Origin: Polyangiaceae bacterium
Lineage (GTDB): Bacteria > Myxococcota_A > Polyangia > Polyangiales > Polyangiaceae
Direction: 5' to 3'
DNA length: 64,000 bases
Assembly: GCA_020633205.1 (NCBI GenBank)
Contig: JACKEB010000012.1
Coordinates: 620,001-684,000 of the forward strand
Each line of letters begins with the position of its first letter. Within the stretch, counting starts at the first letter, position 1. Below are positions 1 through 8,471 of the stretch, piece by piece. Position numbers and translations under genes: made by a program. The notes under the pieces are model-generated. The model saw nothing but the letters and a program-made list of their open reading frames with translations, was not told the DNA's origin and did no database searches.

Positions 1-157
1 CGTCCGCACCCATCTGCTTGAGGGCCTGACTGTAAAGCCGACCGCCGCTCTCCGTTAGAGCCACTTCTTCCTGTAGCTCTGGTGTCATCAGCCGCCCGAA
101 GTAGCTGCGTAGTTCGTCACGCAGCTGCTTTTGTTCGGGCGTGTAGTCAAGATACAT
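1..157 (-). CDS. Acyl-CoA dehydrogenase, N-terminal fragment (runs off window)
   Basis: Only the first 52 codons are in the window; the gene continues past base 1. The reverse strand starts at ATG 157 with a GGGAGG ribosome site just upstream (about 165-170) and reads MYLDYTPEQKQLRDELRSYF, then a segment with FGRLMTPELQEE. The YTPEQ-x-LR-x-ELR start followed by R-x-MTPEL is typical of the FadE type of acyl-CoA dehydrogenase found in actinobacterial lipid and steroid side-chain clusters. The expected role is FAD-dependent alpha,beta-desaturation of an acyl-CoA in beta-oxidation. Two palindromic operator-like sites lie in its 414-bp upstream region, which suggests it belongs to the same regulon as the steroid genes to the right. 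The substrate cannot be told from this fragment. Confidence 0.75.
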   Translation of the reverse strand, partial: MYLDYTPEQKQLRDELRSYFGRLMTPELQEEVALTESGGRLYSQALKQMGAD

Positions 158-221
158 GCTGCCTCCCGGAAGGGGTTGGATGCGCGGCCTCACCAAACCC
201 GCCGCGTTGATCGCCCACCCA

Positions 222-237
222 GTAGAACGTGTTCTAC
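222..237. promoter_or_regulatory. KstR-type palindromic operator, copy 1
   Basis: GTAGAACGTGTTCTAC has 7-bp inverted arms around a 2-bp centre. Its inner 14 bases match TnnAACnnGTTnnA, the form described for the KstR cholesterol regulator of actinobacteria. It lies 65 bp upstream of the acyl-CoA dehydrogenase start. Read on the minus strand, TAGAAC could serve as a -10 box with a weak TTGTGG -35 box 18 bp upstream. Binding is inferred. Confidence 0.75.
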
Positions 238-498
238 ACCGAAGGACAGTGTGCCCACAAGCCGCGCTGCACCGCTTCGCGCATTGCTTTCGGCGCCACC
301 CTGGGAGCGCGCGTCCGAAGCGCCGCTTTTGCGTGACCTGAATGACCCGAGGAGCGCACCATTGGGCATGAAAACAGCCACCTTCAGCGCCTGGAGCGGT
401 ACTCCGCCGGTGGCTCAAAGGGGACGCCACGGGCACGTGAAACGCGCCTCACCCCCAAAAACCCGAGCGGTTGCGAGCGCTGCCGCAGTGCGCGATCG

Positions 499-512
499 TG
501 AAACGCGTTCTA
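499..512. promoter_or_regulatory. KstR-type palindromic operator, copy 2
   Basis: TGAAACGCGTTCTA fits TnnAACnnGTTnnA exactly but its outer arms are imperfect (TGAAAC versus GTTCTA). It lies between the alcohol dehydrogenase stop and the acyl-CoA dehydrogenase, about 340 bp from the latter's start, so its target promoter is less obvious than for copy 1. Confidence 0.55.
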
Positions 513-571
513 CGGGCGCTCTCTACGCAGAGCGTCAGCGCGTCGCTGACGGAGTTGAGGGACACACTGCG

Positions 572-1576
572 TTATGGGACCAGCACGATGCGACCGTGAA
601 GGTTGCCTTCGAGCAGCCGGCGCTGGGCGGCGTCGGCCTCGGCGAGGGGGCGCTCTTCATGGACCACCGCGCTGAGTGGCTGCTGGGCGTGCAGCTCCAA
701 GAGGGCGCGCATGTCATCGGGCGTCGCGCCGCTCGAGCCGTGGATGCTGAGCCCTGTGGTGATGATGTACCCGAGATTCAGCTCCGCGCGCTTGCCCACG
801 ACGTTGCCAATGCTGACGATACGACCCCCGACGCTCAAGCTGCGTAGCGCGGCGTTGAAGGTCGGCTCCCCAACACAGTCGAGGGCAACTTCGACTCGCT
901 GCCCGAGCTGGCGGTGGAAGTCGCCTCCCGAGTTCACCAGCACCTCGTCCGCCCCGAGCTCCTTGCAATAGCCGACGTGCTCTTCACTCCGAACGACGGC
1001 AACGACGCCCGCGCCGAGGCGTTTTGCGATCTGGATTGCCGCTGCGCCGACGCCGCCATTCGCGCCAGTGATCAGCGCCCGCTGGCCGGACTTGAGCTGC
1101 CCCCAGCGCACCAAGCCCCGGTACGCCGTTCCGTAAGTGCAGTGCAGGATCGCAGCCATTGCCGCCGGGATTTCCTCCGGCATGGGATAGAAGCAGCGCT
1201 CCGGGGCGAGGATATGGCTCGCGTAGCCGCCGTCGACTAATAGGCCCAAGACGCTCGCCGCAAAGGGACACAGGGAGGTGTCCCCCGCTTGGCAACTGGG
1301 GCAGGTGCCGCAGGAATCGCGATGCATGCTCGCGATGCGATCGCCAACCTTCCAGGAGCTGACGTCGTTGCCGACGGCCACGACCCGACCCACGGCTTCG
1401 TGGCCAGGTGTGACCGGGAGCTGAATGAAGGCAAAGCGACCACTGCGGTCGATGGTGTCGCGGTAGCACACGCCGCACGCCTCCACCTCGACCAGCACCT
1501 GGCTCCCGCTGGGCTCGGGCAGGGGCGCCTCACTGGGCTCGAGCTCGCGAGTGAAACCTGTTTCAAGCATGCGCAT
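572..1576 (-). CDS. Zinc-dependent alcohol dehydrogenase (MDR superfamily)
   Basis: This is a medium-chain dehydrogenase/reductase of about 334 aa. The catalytic zinc ligand region CGVCYRDT and GHEAVGRV are present, followed by the four-cysteine structural zinc loop (CGTCPSCQAGDTSLC) and a Rossmann nucleotide site GANGGVGAAA. It should oxidise an alcohol or reduce an aldehyde or ketone with NAD(P). I chose ATG 1576 (MRMLETGFTREL) because the family usually begins close to this point; ATG 1570 and GTG 1621 are alternatives and no start has a strong ribosome site. A KstR-type palindrome overlaps its first codons and the gene sits among steroid genes, so oxidation of a sterol or side-chain alcohol is possible, but that is inference. 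Confidence 0.85.
   Translation of the reverse strand: MRMLETGFTRELEPSEAPLPEPSGSQVLVEVEACGVCYRDTIDRSGRFAFIQLPVTPGHEAVGRVVAVGNDVSSWKVGDRIASMHRDSCGTCPSCQAGDTSLCPFAASVLGLLVDGGYASHILAPERCFYPMPEEIPAAMAAILHCTYGTAYRGLVRWGQLKSGQRALITGANGGVGAAAIQIAKRLGAGVVAVVRSEEHVGYCKELGADEVLVNSGGDFHRQLGQRVEVALDCVGEPTFNAALRSLSVGGRIVSIGNVVGKRAELNLGYIITTGLSIHGSSGATPDDMRALLELHAQQPLSAVVHEERPLAEADAAQRRLLEGNLHGRIVLVP
1552..1565. promoter_or_regulatory. KstR-type palindromic operator, copy 3 (at gene start)
   Basis: TGAAACCTGTTTCA is a palindrome with 6-bp arms (TGAAAC/GTTTCA) around CT and fits TnnAACnnGTTnnA. It overlaps codons 2-6 of the alcohol dehydrogenase (minus strand) and lies 87 bp before the divergent DUF3604 gene at 1652. 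A coding coincidence cannot be excluded, but its placement between divergent starts fits an operator. Confidence 0.5.
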
Positions 1577-1651
1577 GCGACGCCACGTCATGAGCCGAGT
1601 GGAGCGTGTTACAGTCGGCACGTCAACGCGGGCTGCGTGGACGAGGCGCTG

Positions 1652-3673
1652 ATGAATCGAAGATCGCTTGCTAGCCGAGGGGGCGCGTCGCTTGGGGTGC
1701 TGGGGCTTGGTCTATGCGTGCTGGGTGGGCCTGCGGCTTGTGGTAGCAACCCGGAAGTGACTTCGGGCAGTGGCGGAGCCGGGGGCGCCGGTTACGTCTG
1801 CGACCTACCCGAAGCGAAGCCGTCGAGCTACGTCGAGCAACGGGAGCCCTGCGCCGATCACAATCCGCTGCGCAACGCGTACTTCGGGGATCTGCACGTG
1901 CACACGCGGCTCAGCTTCGATGCCTACGCGGATCAGACGCGAGTTGGCCCCCGGGAGGCGTATCGCTTCGCGAAGGGAGATCCGATCTCCGTCGCGCCCC
2001 TCGACGCAGACGGGCAGGGGACGCAGATGCTCCAGCTGAAGCGCCCCTTGGATTTCGTGGCCGTGACGGACCACGCTGAGTTCCTCGGGGAAGTGCTAGC
2101 CTGCATCACCCCAGGGGCCACCGGCTATGACAGCGAGTTCTGTCAGAGTTACCGCATCGGTGGTCCGGCGGCGGTGCAGAACATCGCCATCCCGCTAAGT
2201 TCGCCTGATCCCAAGCGGCGAAAGGAGCTGTGCGGCGATGACGGCAAGGGTTGCGAGTCACTCGCTCGCGACGGCTGGAAGACGTTGATCGACGCCGCCG
2301 AAGAGGCCTACGACAAGACCGCCAGTTGCTCCTTCACCGCGTTGATCGGCTACGAGTGGACTGGAGCCACGGGGGTGAGCAACCTGCACCGCAACGTGAT
2401 CTTCAAGAACGACCGCGTGCTCGAGTACCCCGTGACTTACATGGAAACGCCCAAGCCTCAGGAGCTGTGGGCGCGCCTCGAGTGCGAGTGCCGCCGCGCG
2501 ATCGACGGCTGCGAAGTGCTGGCGATCCCCCACAACTCGAACCTCAGCAACGGCAAGATGTTCATCCCTGAGTACCCGGGCACGAGCTCCATCGAGGAGG
2601 AGCGGGAGCAGGCCAAGCTGCGCGGCGCGATGGAGCCCTTGGTCGAAGTGTTCCAGCACAAGGGTTCGAGCGAGTGCAGCTATGAGCAGAGCTCGAACTA
2701 CGGCGAGGTCGACGAACAGTGCCGCTTCGAGCAGTTCCGCGAGGGAATGGACTGCGGCGATGAGACCGGCGGCCTCGGGATGATCAACAGCGGCTGCGTT
2801 TCTCGCTACGATTTCGTGCGGGGCGCGCTGCTCACGGGCCTGAGCGAAGAGGAACGTCTGGGGACGAACCCGCTCCGCCTAGGCATGATCTCCAGTACAG
2901 ATACCCACCTCGGCGCGCCCGGCGCGGTGGACGAAGATCAGTTCTTGGGACACACCGGCGGCGAGACGAAGGTGGAGGATCGCCTCCAGATCATCAAGCA
3001 ACCGCCGAGCGGTGTGATCTCGACTCCAGGTGGCTTGGTCGGCGTTTGGTCGACAGAGAACAGTCGCAGCGCGATCTTCGAGGCCCTCGCTCGGCGCGAG
3101 ACGTTCGGCACCAGCGGGCCTCGCATCACTCCGCGCTTCTTTGGTGGGTTCGGCTTGGACACGTCCGCTTGCTCCAAGGCTGACTGGGTCGCGACTGCTG
3201 ACGCTCAGGGTGTCCCCATGGGAGGCACCCTGAACGCCAGTATGAATCCCCAGGGCAACGCGCCAGGCTTCATTGTCAGCGTCGATGCGGACCCTGACGC
3301 GAGCGCCGCGCCGCTGGAGCGCGTGCAAGTGGTGAAGGGTTGGGTCGACGCTGCGGGCAAGTCACACGTCGCGGTGTTCGATGTGGCGGGTCAAGCTGGA
3401 AGGGGCACCCTGGATCTCGACACATGTCAAACCGGGGGCGAGGGCGATAGCAACCTGTGCACCACCTGGGTCGACCCGAGTTTCGACCCAAGCGTTCGTG
3501 CCTACTATTACGTTCGTGCGCTCGAGAACCCGACCTGCCGCTGGAGCTGGCGCCAGTGCCTGAGCTTACCGGAAGCGGATCGCCCTGAGGCCTGCAGCGA
3601 CCCTGGCGTGGCGAAGCAGATCCAGGAGCGCGCGTGGACGAGCCCCATTTGGTACGAGCCCGGAGCCGGCTGA
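1652..3673 (+). CDS. DUF3604 family lipoprotein
   Basis: The protein is 673 aa, with a lipoprotein signal ending at the lipobox Cys30 (GGPAAC) and a short Gly-rich linker. The body matches DUF3604 proteins, which are related to PHP-type metal-dependent hydrolases: a metal-binding GDLHVHTRLS motif near residue 78, VTDHAEF near 140 and IPHNSN near 290. It has many cysteines (ECECRR, CSYEQSS), consistent with an exported protein. The biochemical function of DUF3604 is not established. ATG 1652 is chosen because it gives a proper signal peptide; the open frame continues far upstream, but that part is antisense to the dehydrogenase. It overlaps nothing and is followed after 1 bp by a PpiC protein and then HupE. 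Confidence 0.85.
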   Translation: MNRRSLASRGGASLGVLGLGLCVLGGPAACGSNPEVTSGSGGAGGAGYVCDLPEAKPSSYVEQREPCADHNPLRNAYFGDLHVHTRLSFDAYADQTRVGPREAYRFAKGDPISVAPLDADGQGTQMLQLKRPLDFVAVTDHAEFLGEVLACITPGATGYDSEFCQSYRIGGPAAVQNIAIPLSSPDPKRRKELCGDDGKGCESLARDGWKTLIDAAEEAYDKTASCSFTALIGYEWTGATGVSNLHRNVIFKNDRVLEYPVTYMETPKPQELWARLECECRRAIDGCEVLAIPHNSNLSNGKMFIPEYPGTSSIEEEREQAKLRGAMEPLVEVFQHKGSSECSYEQSSNYGEVDEQCRFEQFREGMDCGDETGGLGMINSGCVSRYDFVRGALLTGLSEEERLGTNPLRLGMISSTDTHLGAPGAVDEDQFLGHTGGETKVEDRLQIIKQPPSGVISTPGGLVGVWSTENSRSAIFEALARRETFGTSGPRITPRFFGGFGLDTSACSKADWVATADAQGVPMGGTLNASMNPQGNAPGFIVSVDADPDASAAPLERVQVVKGWVDAAGKSHVAVFDVAGQAGRGTLDLDTCQTGGEGDSNLCTTWVDPSFDPSVRAYYYVRALENPTCRWSWRQCLSLPEADRPEACSDPGVAKQIQERAWTSPIWYEPGAG

Positions 3674-3674
3674 A

Positions 3675-4610
3675 GTGCCTCGGGTTCCGCTGCGCGCTGC
3701 CATCGGTCGGACTTTGCGCGAGCCGCTCCTGCACTTCGCCTGGCTCGCAGCGCTGTTGATTTGGCTCACCCCGCGACCGCCAGACGCGCGATCGATCGAG
3801 CTTTCTCCAAGCCAGATCGATGCGCTGACCAAATCCTTCGAGCTCAAGAGCAAGCGCCCTCCGACGGACGTCGAGCGTGCTCAGCTGATCAACGAATACC
3901 TGAGCGACGAGGTCTTGAAGCGTGAGGCGATCAGTATGGGCCTCCACGAGACGGATCCCGTGGTGAGGCGTCGTCTGATCCAGTCCTTAGATTACCTGGC
4001 GGAAAGTCAAGGGGAGCCAGCTCCCCCGACGGATGTCGAGCTGGCCGCGGAGCTGTCCGCGCACCCGGAGCGCTATCAGGTGCCCGAGGAGCTCGACTTC
4101 GAGCAAGTCTTCCTGCGCGCAGGACCCGATCTCGACGCGCGAGTCGCGGCGCTTGAGCCCAGGCTCGTCGTCCAGCCGGCGTTAGCTCCTCGCGGATCAG
4201 GGGGGGAGGCGCAACATCAACCGTCCGCTACTCCCGTGGCGGATCTCGAGCTAGGCGATGCGTTTCTGGCGGGTCGGCGCTTCGTTCGTCGATCCGAGCG
4301 GCAAGTCGAGGCGCGCTTCGGCGCACCGCTCGCGAAGGCGCTCTTCGAGCAGGCGCGCCTGCCAGGCAACACCGGCAAGTGGCTTGGGCCGTTCGAGTCT
4401 CGCTACGGAAAGCACTGGGTGCGAGTCGAAGCTCGTCACGCGCCGCGAACTCAGCGGTTGGATGAGGCACGGGGCGCTCTCGGTGCCGCAGTGCTGGAAC
4501 AGCGCCGCCAAGCGGCTCACACGGACTTCATCCGCCGCACCGCAGCCCGTTACCGCATTCGCGTCGCTGGAGAGTCTTGGCAGCTGGCGCCATCCGAGCA
4601 CGCGCCGTGA
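3675..4610 (+). CDS. Membrane-anchored PpiC-type peptidyl-prolyl isomerase
   Basis: This is a 311-aa protein starting at GTG, one base after the DUF3604 stop. An N-terminal hydrophobic anchor (residues about 18-32, LLHFAWLAALLIWLTP) precedes a SurA/PpiC-like helical part (TDVERAQLINEYLSDEVLKR) and a parvulin-like C-terminal part with FGAPLAKALFEQ and GPFESRYGKHWVRVEAR. The usual job is folding of exported proteins, and the tight spacing suggests it serves the DUF3604 lipoprotein or the HupE-like protein next to it. The canonical parvulin motif is weakly conserved, so isomerase activity is uncertain. The next gene overlaps its stop by four bases. Confidence 0.75.
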   Translation: MPRVPLRAAIGRTLREPLLHFAWLAALLIWLTPRPPDARSIELSPSQIDALTKSFELKSKRPPTDVERAQLINEYLSDEVLKREAISMGLHETDPVVRRRLIQSLDYLAESQGEPAPPTDVELAAELSAHPERYQVPEELDFEQVFLRAGPDLDARVAALEPRLVVQPALAPRGSGGEAQHQPSATPVADLELGDAFLAGRRFVRRSERQVEARFGAPLAKALFEQARLPGNTGKWLGPFESRYGKHWVRVEARHAPRTQRLDEARGALGAAVLEQRRQAAHTDFIRRTAARYRIRVAGESWQLAPSEHAP

Positions 4611-5629
4611 GCTCGCGCTCTGTTTCCGCGGTGCTCAGCCACTCGGTGGGCTGGTGCGTCGCCTTCGCGGTAGCTTGTTGCCTACTGCTCAGCCCGACTC
4701 GGGCCGATGCGCACGCTCTGGCTCCCATCGTGGTGCGCACGCTGGAATCGCGCGCTCAGGGCATGTTGTTGAGCGTGCGCTTCCCGACACCGGAGCAAGC
4801 AGCGGGGGGGCTCGAGATCAGCGGTTGCGACACGGCGCCGCTCGAGCAGGCGCTCTCGAGCGGCACGCTCTGGTCTGGCGCGCTCGAGTGTGATGCTGGT
4901 ACCCCACACTATGTGCGTTTCCCCGCGGGTACGCCAACCGGTGTGTTGTGGGAGGACGCGCGGGGCGCCCAGCCAGAGGTGCAGCTATTCGGCGAGCAGC
5001 CGCCTGGGTTTCGCTTCTTGGTCCCCGCTCGAGCCACCGGGCCGGCGCTCGCGGGCTACTTCACCCAGGGCATTGGGCATGTGTGGTCCGGCTGGGACCA
5101 CCTGTTGTTCGTCGCGTGCCTGGTGTTGCTCTCAGGTCCTTGGTGGCTCGCGACCAGCGTGCGCAGGCTGTTCGCCGTGGTGACGTTATTCACCGTCGCT
5201 CACAGCCTGAGCCTGGCGCTCAGCGTGGCCGTCGGTGGCCTCGGCAGCCCTGGCGTGGAAGCGGCAATCGCACTCAGCGTGGCGTTTGCGGCGCGTGAAG
5301 TCGTGCTGCGCTTGGGAGCGCAGGAGCTCGAGCCTGACCGTGTGGCGACACGCCGCTTGTACTGGACTGCGGCGCTGTTTGGCTTGTTGCACGGCCTCGG
5401 CTTCGCCTCAGCCTTGCTCGAGCTCGGCCTGCCCAAGGGGCAGGTGCCGGCGGCGCTCCTGTTGTTCAACCTGGGCGTCGAGCTCGGTCAGGTCAGCGTC
5501 GTGAGCGCTTTGCTGGTGTGCTTGTGCATCGTACCCCGCAGGGGTGTACGCCCGCTGGCGCTAACCCTGAGCTACGCCGCCGGCGCGCTCGCCCTGTTCT
5601 GGATGGTGCAGCGCGTGCGCGGCGTGTGA
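4607..5629 (+). CDS. HupE/UreJ-family membrane protein
   Basis: This 340-aa protein starts at GTG 4607, overlapping the previous stop codon (GTGA). A signal peptide (LLLSPTRADAHA) precedes an extracytoplasmic domain of about 120 residues. A polytopic C-terminal region follows, with the HupE/UreJ hallmarks GIGHVWSGWDHLLF, FTVAHSLSLAL and GLLHGLGFA. The histidines fit a metal (nickel or cobalt) permease-like family. The large N-terminal domain marks the UreJ_2-type variant, which I know to occur next to DUF3604 and PpiC genes. The three genes form one translationally coupled operon. No hydrogenase or urease genes are nearby. Confidence 0.85.
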   Translation: MSSRSVSAVLSHSVGWCVAFAVACCLLLSPTRADAHALAPIVVRTLESRAQGMLLSVRFPTPEQAAGGLEISGCDTAPLEQALSSGTLWSGALECDAGTPHYVRFPAGTPTGVLWEDARGAQPEVQLFGEQPPGFRFLVPARATGPALAGYFTQGIGHVWSGWDHLLFVACLVLLSGPWWLATSVRRLFAVVTLFTVAHSLSLALSVAVGGLGSPGVEAAIALSVAFAAREVVLRLGAQELEPDRVATRRLYWTAALFGLLHGLGFASALLELGLPKGQVPAALLLFNLGVELGQVSVVSALLVCLCIVPRRGVRPLALTLSYAAGALALFWMVQRVRGV

Positions 5630-5632
5630 CGC

Positions 5633-7189
5633 TCAGATGGCGCGGTCGTGCCCCTCCCAGTGGGGGTCACGCAGCTTGCGCTTGTAGAGCTTGCCATTCG
5701 GATCGCGAGGCATCTCGGCGATGAACTCGATGCGCCGCGGCATCTTGTACTTGGCGACGCGATCTTGAGCAAACTCCCTGAGCTCTGATTCGAGCTCGGC
5801 GCCCGCGCTGTTGCCCGGCGTGGGCTGGATGACTGCCATCACTTCCTCACCCCAGTCCTCGTTGGGGATCCCGAAGATCGCGACGTCTTGCACCTTGGGG
5901 TGGGTGACGAAGACCGCCTCAATTTCCGCCGGGTAAATGTTCACGCCGCCGCTGATGATCATGTCCGCCTTGCGGTCACACAGAAAGAGGTAGCCGTCCT
6001 CATCCAGGTAGCCGGCGTCTCCCACGGTGAAGAAGCCTTCGTGCCAGGACTTGTCGGTCTTGGCTTTGTCCTTGTGGTACTCGAACTTGTGGTCGCCCAT
6101 GCGGATCCACACGGTACCAATTTCGCCAGGGGCGAGGGGCTGTTGCTCGTCGTTGAGCACACGGATCTGCGAAATCGGCCACGGCGCGCCCACGGTGCCT
6201 GGCTTCTTGCGCCAGTCCTGCGGGGTGGCCAAGGTGCCGCCGCCTTCGCTCGCCGCGTAGTACTCGAAGATGCAGTCGCCCCACCAGTCGAGCATCTTTT
6301 GCTTGATGTCGATGGGGCAGGGGGCTGCGGAGTGAATCACATGGCTGAGCGACGAAACGTCGTAGCGAGCCTTCACGTCCTCCGGCAGCTTCAGCATGCG
6401 CGTGAACATCGTCGGCACCATGTGGCTGTTCGTGACCTTGTGCTCCTGGATGACTCGCAGCGTGTCTTCGGGCGCCCACTTGTCCATCAGGACCACGGAG
6501 TGACCGAGGTGCAGGTGGTTCGTGGCGAAGTTGAGCACGGCGGTGTGATAGAGGGGCGCGACGACCAGGTGCACGCCAACGCTGCCCGGAAACATGCCAA
6601 AAAGACTGAGAAACAGCGCCTGTTGCGTGGCTACGAGCTCGGGCGCCGCCTGGCCCACGGGGCGGCGCACGCCCTTCGGGTGGCCAGTGGTTCCCGAGGT
6701 GTAGGTCATCGGGCCGCCCGCGCTGCGATCTTCTGGGAGCGTCGTCGGTTGGCCATGCCACAGCTCGTCGAAGTTGCGGAAACCTTCAATCGGATCACCG
6801 ATGTAGAAGCACTTGTCTGCAGGCAGACCAGCCTCTGCGGCGGCCTTCTTCGCGGCTTCGCCGAAGCGGGACGAGGCGATGAAGACCTTGCTCTCTGAAT
6901 CCTTGAGGATATAGGCGATCTCGCTCGCCGTGAGGTGCCAGTTCACTGGGGTGAGGCGCCAGCCGGCCTGCGCTGCCGCCATGAACGTCTCGATCACCTG
7001 GTGACTGTTGGGCGCCGCGACCGCCAGCGTGTCGCCGTTGGTCAGGCCCTGAGCGCGCAACCCGTGGACCAGTTGATTCGTGCGGTCCCAGGCTTCGCCG
7101 AAGCTGTGCTTCGTGCCGTCGGGATCCACGATCCCCGTCTCGTTGCGCTTCTCCGCGGCAACTTTCCAAAAACCTAGCTCGACGTTCAT
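5633..7189 (-). CDS. Acyl-CoA synthetase (FadD family)
   Basis: The 518-aa protein is an adenylate-forming ligase. It has the P-loop YTSGTTGHPKGVRR near residue 165, the A5-like YYASEGGG, the acyl-CoA synthetase GDAGYLDEDGYLFLCDR segment, and the catalytic lysine region near the C-terminus (PRDPNGKLYKRKLRD). It activates a carboxylic acid to its CoA thioester. The lipid/steroid context and a KstR-type site 76 bp upstream suggest a sterol side-chain or ring-derived acid substrate, similar to the FadD17 or FadD3 roles in actinobacteria, but this cannot be assigned from sequence alone. It converges with the HupE gene with only 3 bp between stops. Confidence 0.88.
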   Translation of the reverse strand: MNVELGFWKVAAEKRNETGIVDPDGTKHSFGEAWDRTNQLVHGLRAQGLTNGDTLAVAAPNSHQVIETFMAAAQAGWRLTPVNWHLTASEIAYILKDSESKVFIASSRFGEAAKKAAAEAGLPADKCFYIGDPIEGFRNFDELWHGQPTTLPEDRSAGGPMTYTSGTTGHPKGVRRPVGQAAPELVATQQALFLSLFGMFPGSVGVHLVVAPLYHTAVLNFATNHLHLGHSVVLMDKWAPEDTLRVIQEHKVTNSHMVPTMFTRMLKLPEDVKARYDVSSLSHVIHSAAPCPIDIKQKMLDWWGDCIFEYYAASEGGGTLATPQDWRKKPGTVGAPWPISQIRVLNDEQQPLAPGEIGTVWIRMGDHKFEYHKDKAKTDKSWHEGFFTVGDAGYLDEDGYLFLCDRKADMIISGGVNIYPAEIEAVFVTHPKVQDVAIFGIPNEDWGEEVMAVIQPTPGNSAGAELESELREFAQDRVAKYKMPRRIEFIAEMPRDPNGKLYKRKLRDPHWEGHDRAI

Positions 7190-7264
7190 GGCTCCTCCGA
7201 GGGTCGATGGGCGTCCCGCCGCCGTTCGTCCACGCCCTCACGTGTACCTGAAGGCGCTGCCGAA

Positions 7265-7278
7265 TGAAACATGTTCTA
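7265..7278. promoter_or_regulatory. KstR-type palindromic operator, copy 4
   Basis: TGAAACATGTTCTA fits TnnAACnnGTTnnA. It sits 76 bp upstream of the acyl-CoA synthetase start, inside the 199-bp gap between that gene and kshB. Its minus-strand reading (TAGAAC first) could again form a -10 box. Confidence 0.65.
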
Positions 7279-7388
7279 CACACTGGCGCGCGCCGCAAAC
7301 CGCGTCGATGTCGCGAACGCAGAGCACTGTCATTCAGGCGGTACGTGTCGTGCTTCTGGGCGTACCCGCCTTGACTCAGCGCAGTGAC

Positions 7389-8471
7389 TCAGGCGTCCCA
7401 GTCGATCTCGATGTCTTCGGTCAGCGGGTACGCTTGGCACGCCAACACGCAGCCGTCGGCGATCTCGTCGTCGCTCAGGCAGTCGTTCACCGCCATCTTC
7501 ACTTGGCCTGCGGTGAGCTTTGCCTGGCAGGAACTGCAGTAGCCCTCTTCACAGGAGTACGGTGGATCCACCCCCGCCGCGACGGCTGCTTGCAGCAGCG
7601 TTTGCCCCGCTTGGTAAGGCACCAAATGAAGCTTCTTGTCCCAGCGCACGCGGATTTGAGCGGGCACCGCGAGGTCCGCAGAAGCCTTTGCGCTGGCTTG
7701 CTTGGCGCTGACCTCATCTGGATCGCTGGGAGAGACGAAGCGCTCCACGAAGACATGCTCACGGGGAACCGACTCAGCCAGCAACGTGTGCTCAACGAGA
7801 TCCATGAACGCGCTCGGGCCACAGATGTAGCAATCGGCGTCGAGCCAGCCCGCGACTTGTGCCTTCACGTCAGTCGCTTGCAAAAAACCGCGCTCGGCGT
7901 CGAGGTGGTGAACCAGCTCGAAGCGATCGGGATGAGTGGCGCGGAGCGCTTCGAGCTCCGCCTTGAAGATGATGCTGTCTGAGTCTCGGTTGGCGTAGAC
8001 CAGGCGCAGCTTGCGCGAGGTCGTCGCCAGGGCGGTCTTCAAGATCGAGAACACCGGCGTCACACCGCTACCGCCTGCGAAGAGCAAGAGCGGTGTCTCA
8101 CGCTCGCGCAGGGTAAAGCGGCCGGCTGGAGGCAGCACGCGCAAGGTATCCCCGGTCTTTACCGAGTCGTTGAACCAGTTCGACACGCGGCCGTCGCTCA
8201 CGCGCTTGACCGTGACCCGGTGCTCCTTGTCGGTGTCCGGGGAGCTGGACAACGAGTAGCAGCGCGTCAGCACGCGACCGGCGTGCTCCACCTTGAACGT
8301 CAGAAACTGGCCCGCCAGATAGGCAAACTGGCGCGCCAGCCCTGCTGGGATATCGACGACTACGGAGCAACTGTCGGCGGTCTCCCGGATCACCCGGGCC
8401 ACCTTCAGATCATGATAGGCTTTTGAATCCGCGCGGAACGCGTCTTCAGCTGCTGCTGCTGCCGTTGTCAT
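7389..8471 (-). CDS. kshB: 3-ketosteroid 9alpha-hydroxylase reductase component (KshB-like)
   Basis: This 360-aa electron-transfer protein has three modules: an FAD domain (RCYSLSSSP, residues 70-78), an NAD(P) domain (AGGSGVTP, about 132-139; YICGPSAFM; FVSPSDP) and a C-terminal plant-type 2Fe-2S ferredoxin domain (CEEGYCSSC then a distal VLACQAY cysteine, about residues 305-345). This order is that of KshB and of the PaaE/HmpA-like reductases. KshB passes electrons to the Rieske oxygenase KshA, and kshA and kstD lie 6-9 kb away in the same island, so KshB is the best reading. A general phenylacetyl-CoA-epoxidase-type reductase is the alternative. Its start overlaps the 3' end of the upstream TetR gene by 26 bp, suggesting coupled expression. 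Confidence 0.8.
   Translation of the reverse strand: MTTAAAAAEDAFRADSKAYHDLKVARVIRETADSCSVVVDIPAGLARQFAYLAGQFLTFKVEHAGRVLTRCYSLSSSPDTDKEHRVTVKRVSDGRVSNWFNDSVKTGDTLRVLPPAGRFTLRERETPLLLFAGGSGVTPVFSILKTALATTSRKLRLVYANRDSDSIIFKAELEALRATHPDRFELVHHLDAERGFLQATDVKAQVAGWLDADCYICGPSAFMDLVEHTLLAESVPREHVFVERFVSPSDPDEVSAKQASAKASADLAVPAQIRVRWDKKLHLVPYQAGQTLLQAAVAAGVDPPYSCEEGYCSSCQAKLTAGQVKMAVNDCLSDDEIADGCVLACQAYPLTEDIEIDWDA

Larger units (their letters stand above)
158..571. other. Intergenic region carrying two KstR-type operator copies
   Basis: These 414 bases lie between the acyl-CoA dehydrogenase start and the alcohol dehydrogenase stop, both on the minus strand. I see no convincing gene; the long plus-strand frame through here is antisense to the dehydrogenase and has no family resemblance. 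It contains two palindromes (222-237 and 499-512) and one copy of the C5A5 element CCTCACCCCCAAAAA (447-461). Confidence 0.6.

Noticed and set aside
131..847. Long plus-strand open frame antisense to the acyl-CoA and alcohol dehydrogenases
   Set aside because: Shadow of the real minus-strand genes; no family resemblance and atypical residue usage.
1289..1651. Upstream extension of the DUF3604 frame
   Set aside because: It is antisense to the alcohol dehydrogenase and would bury the lipoprotein signal; ATG 1652 gives a normal signal peptide.
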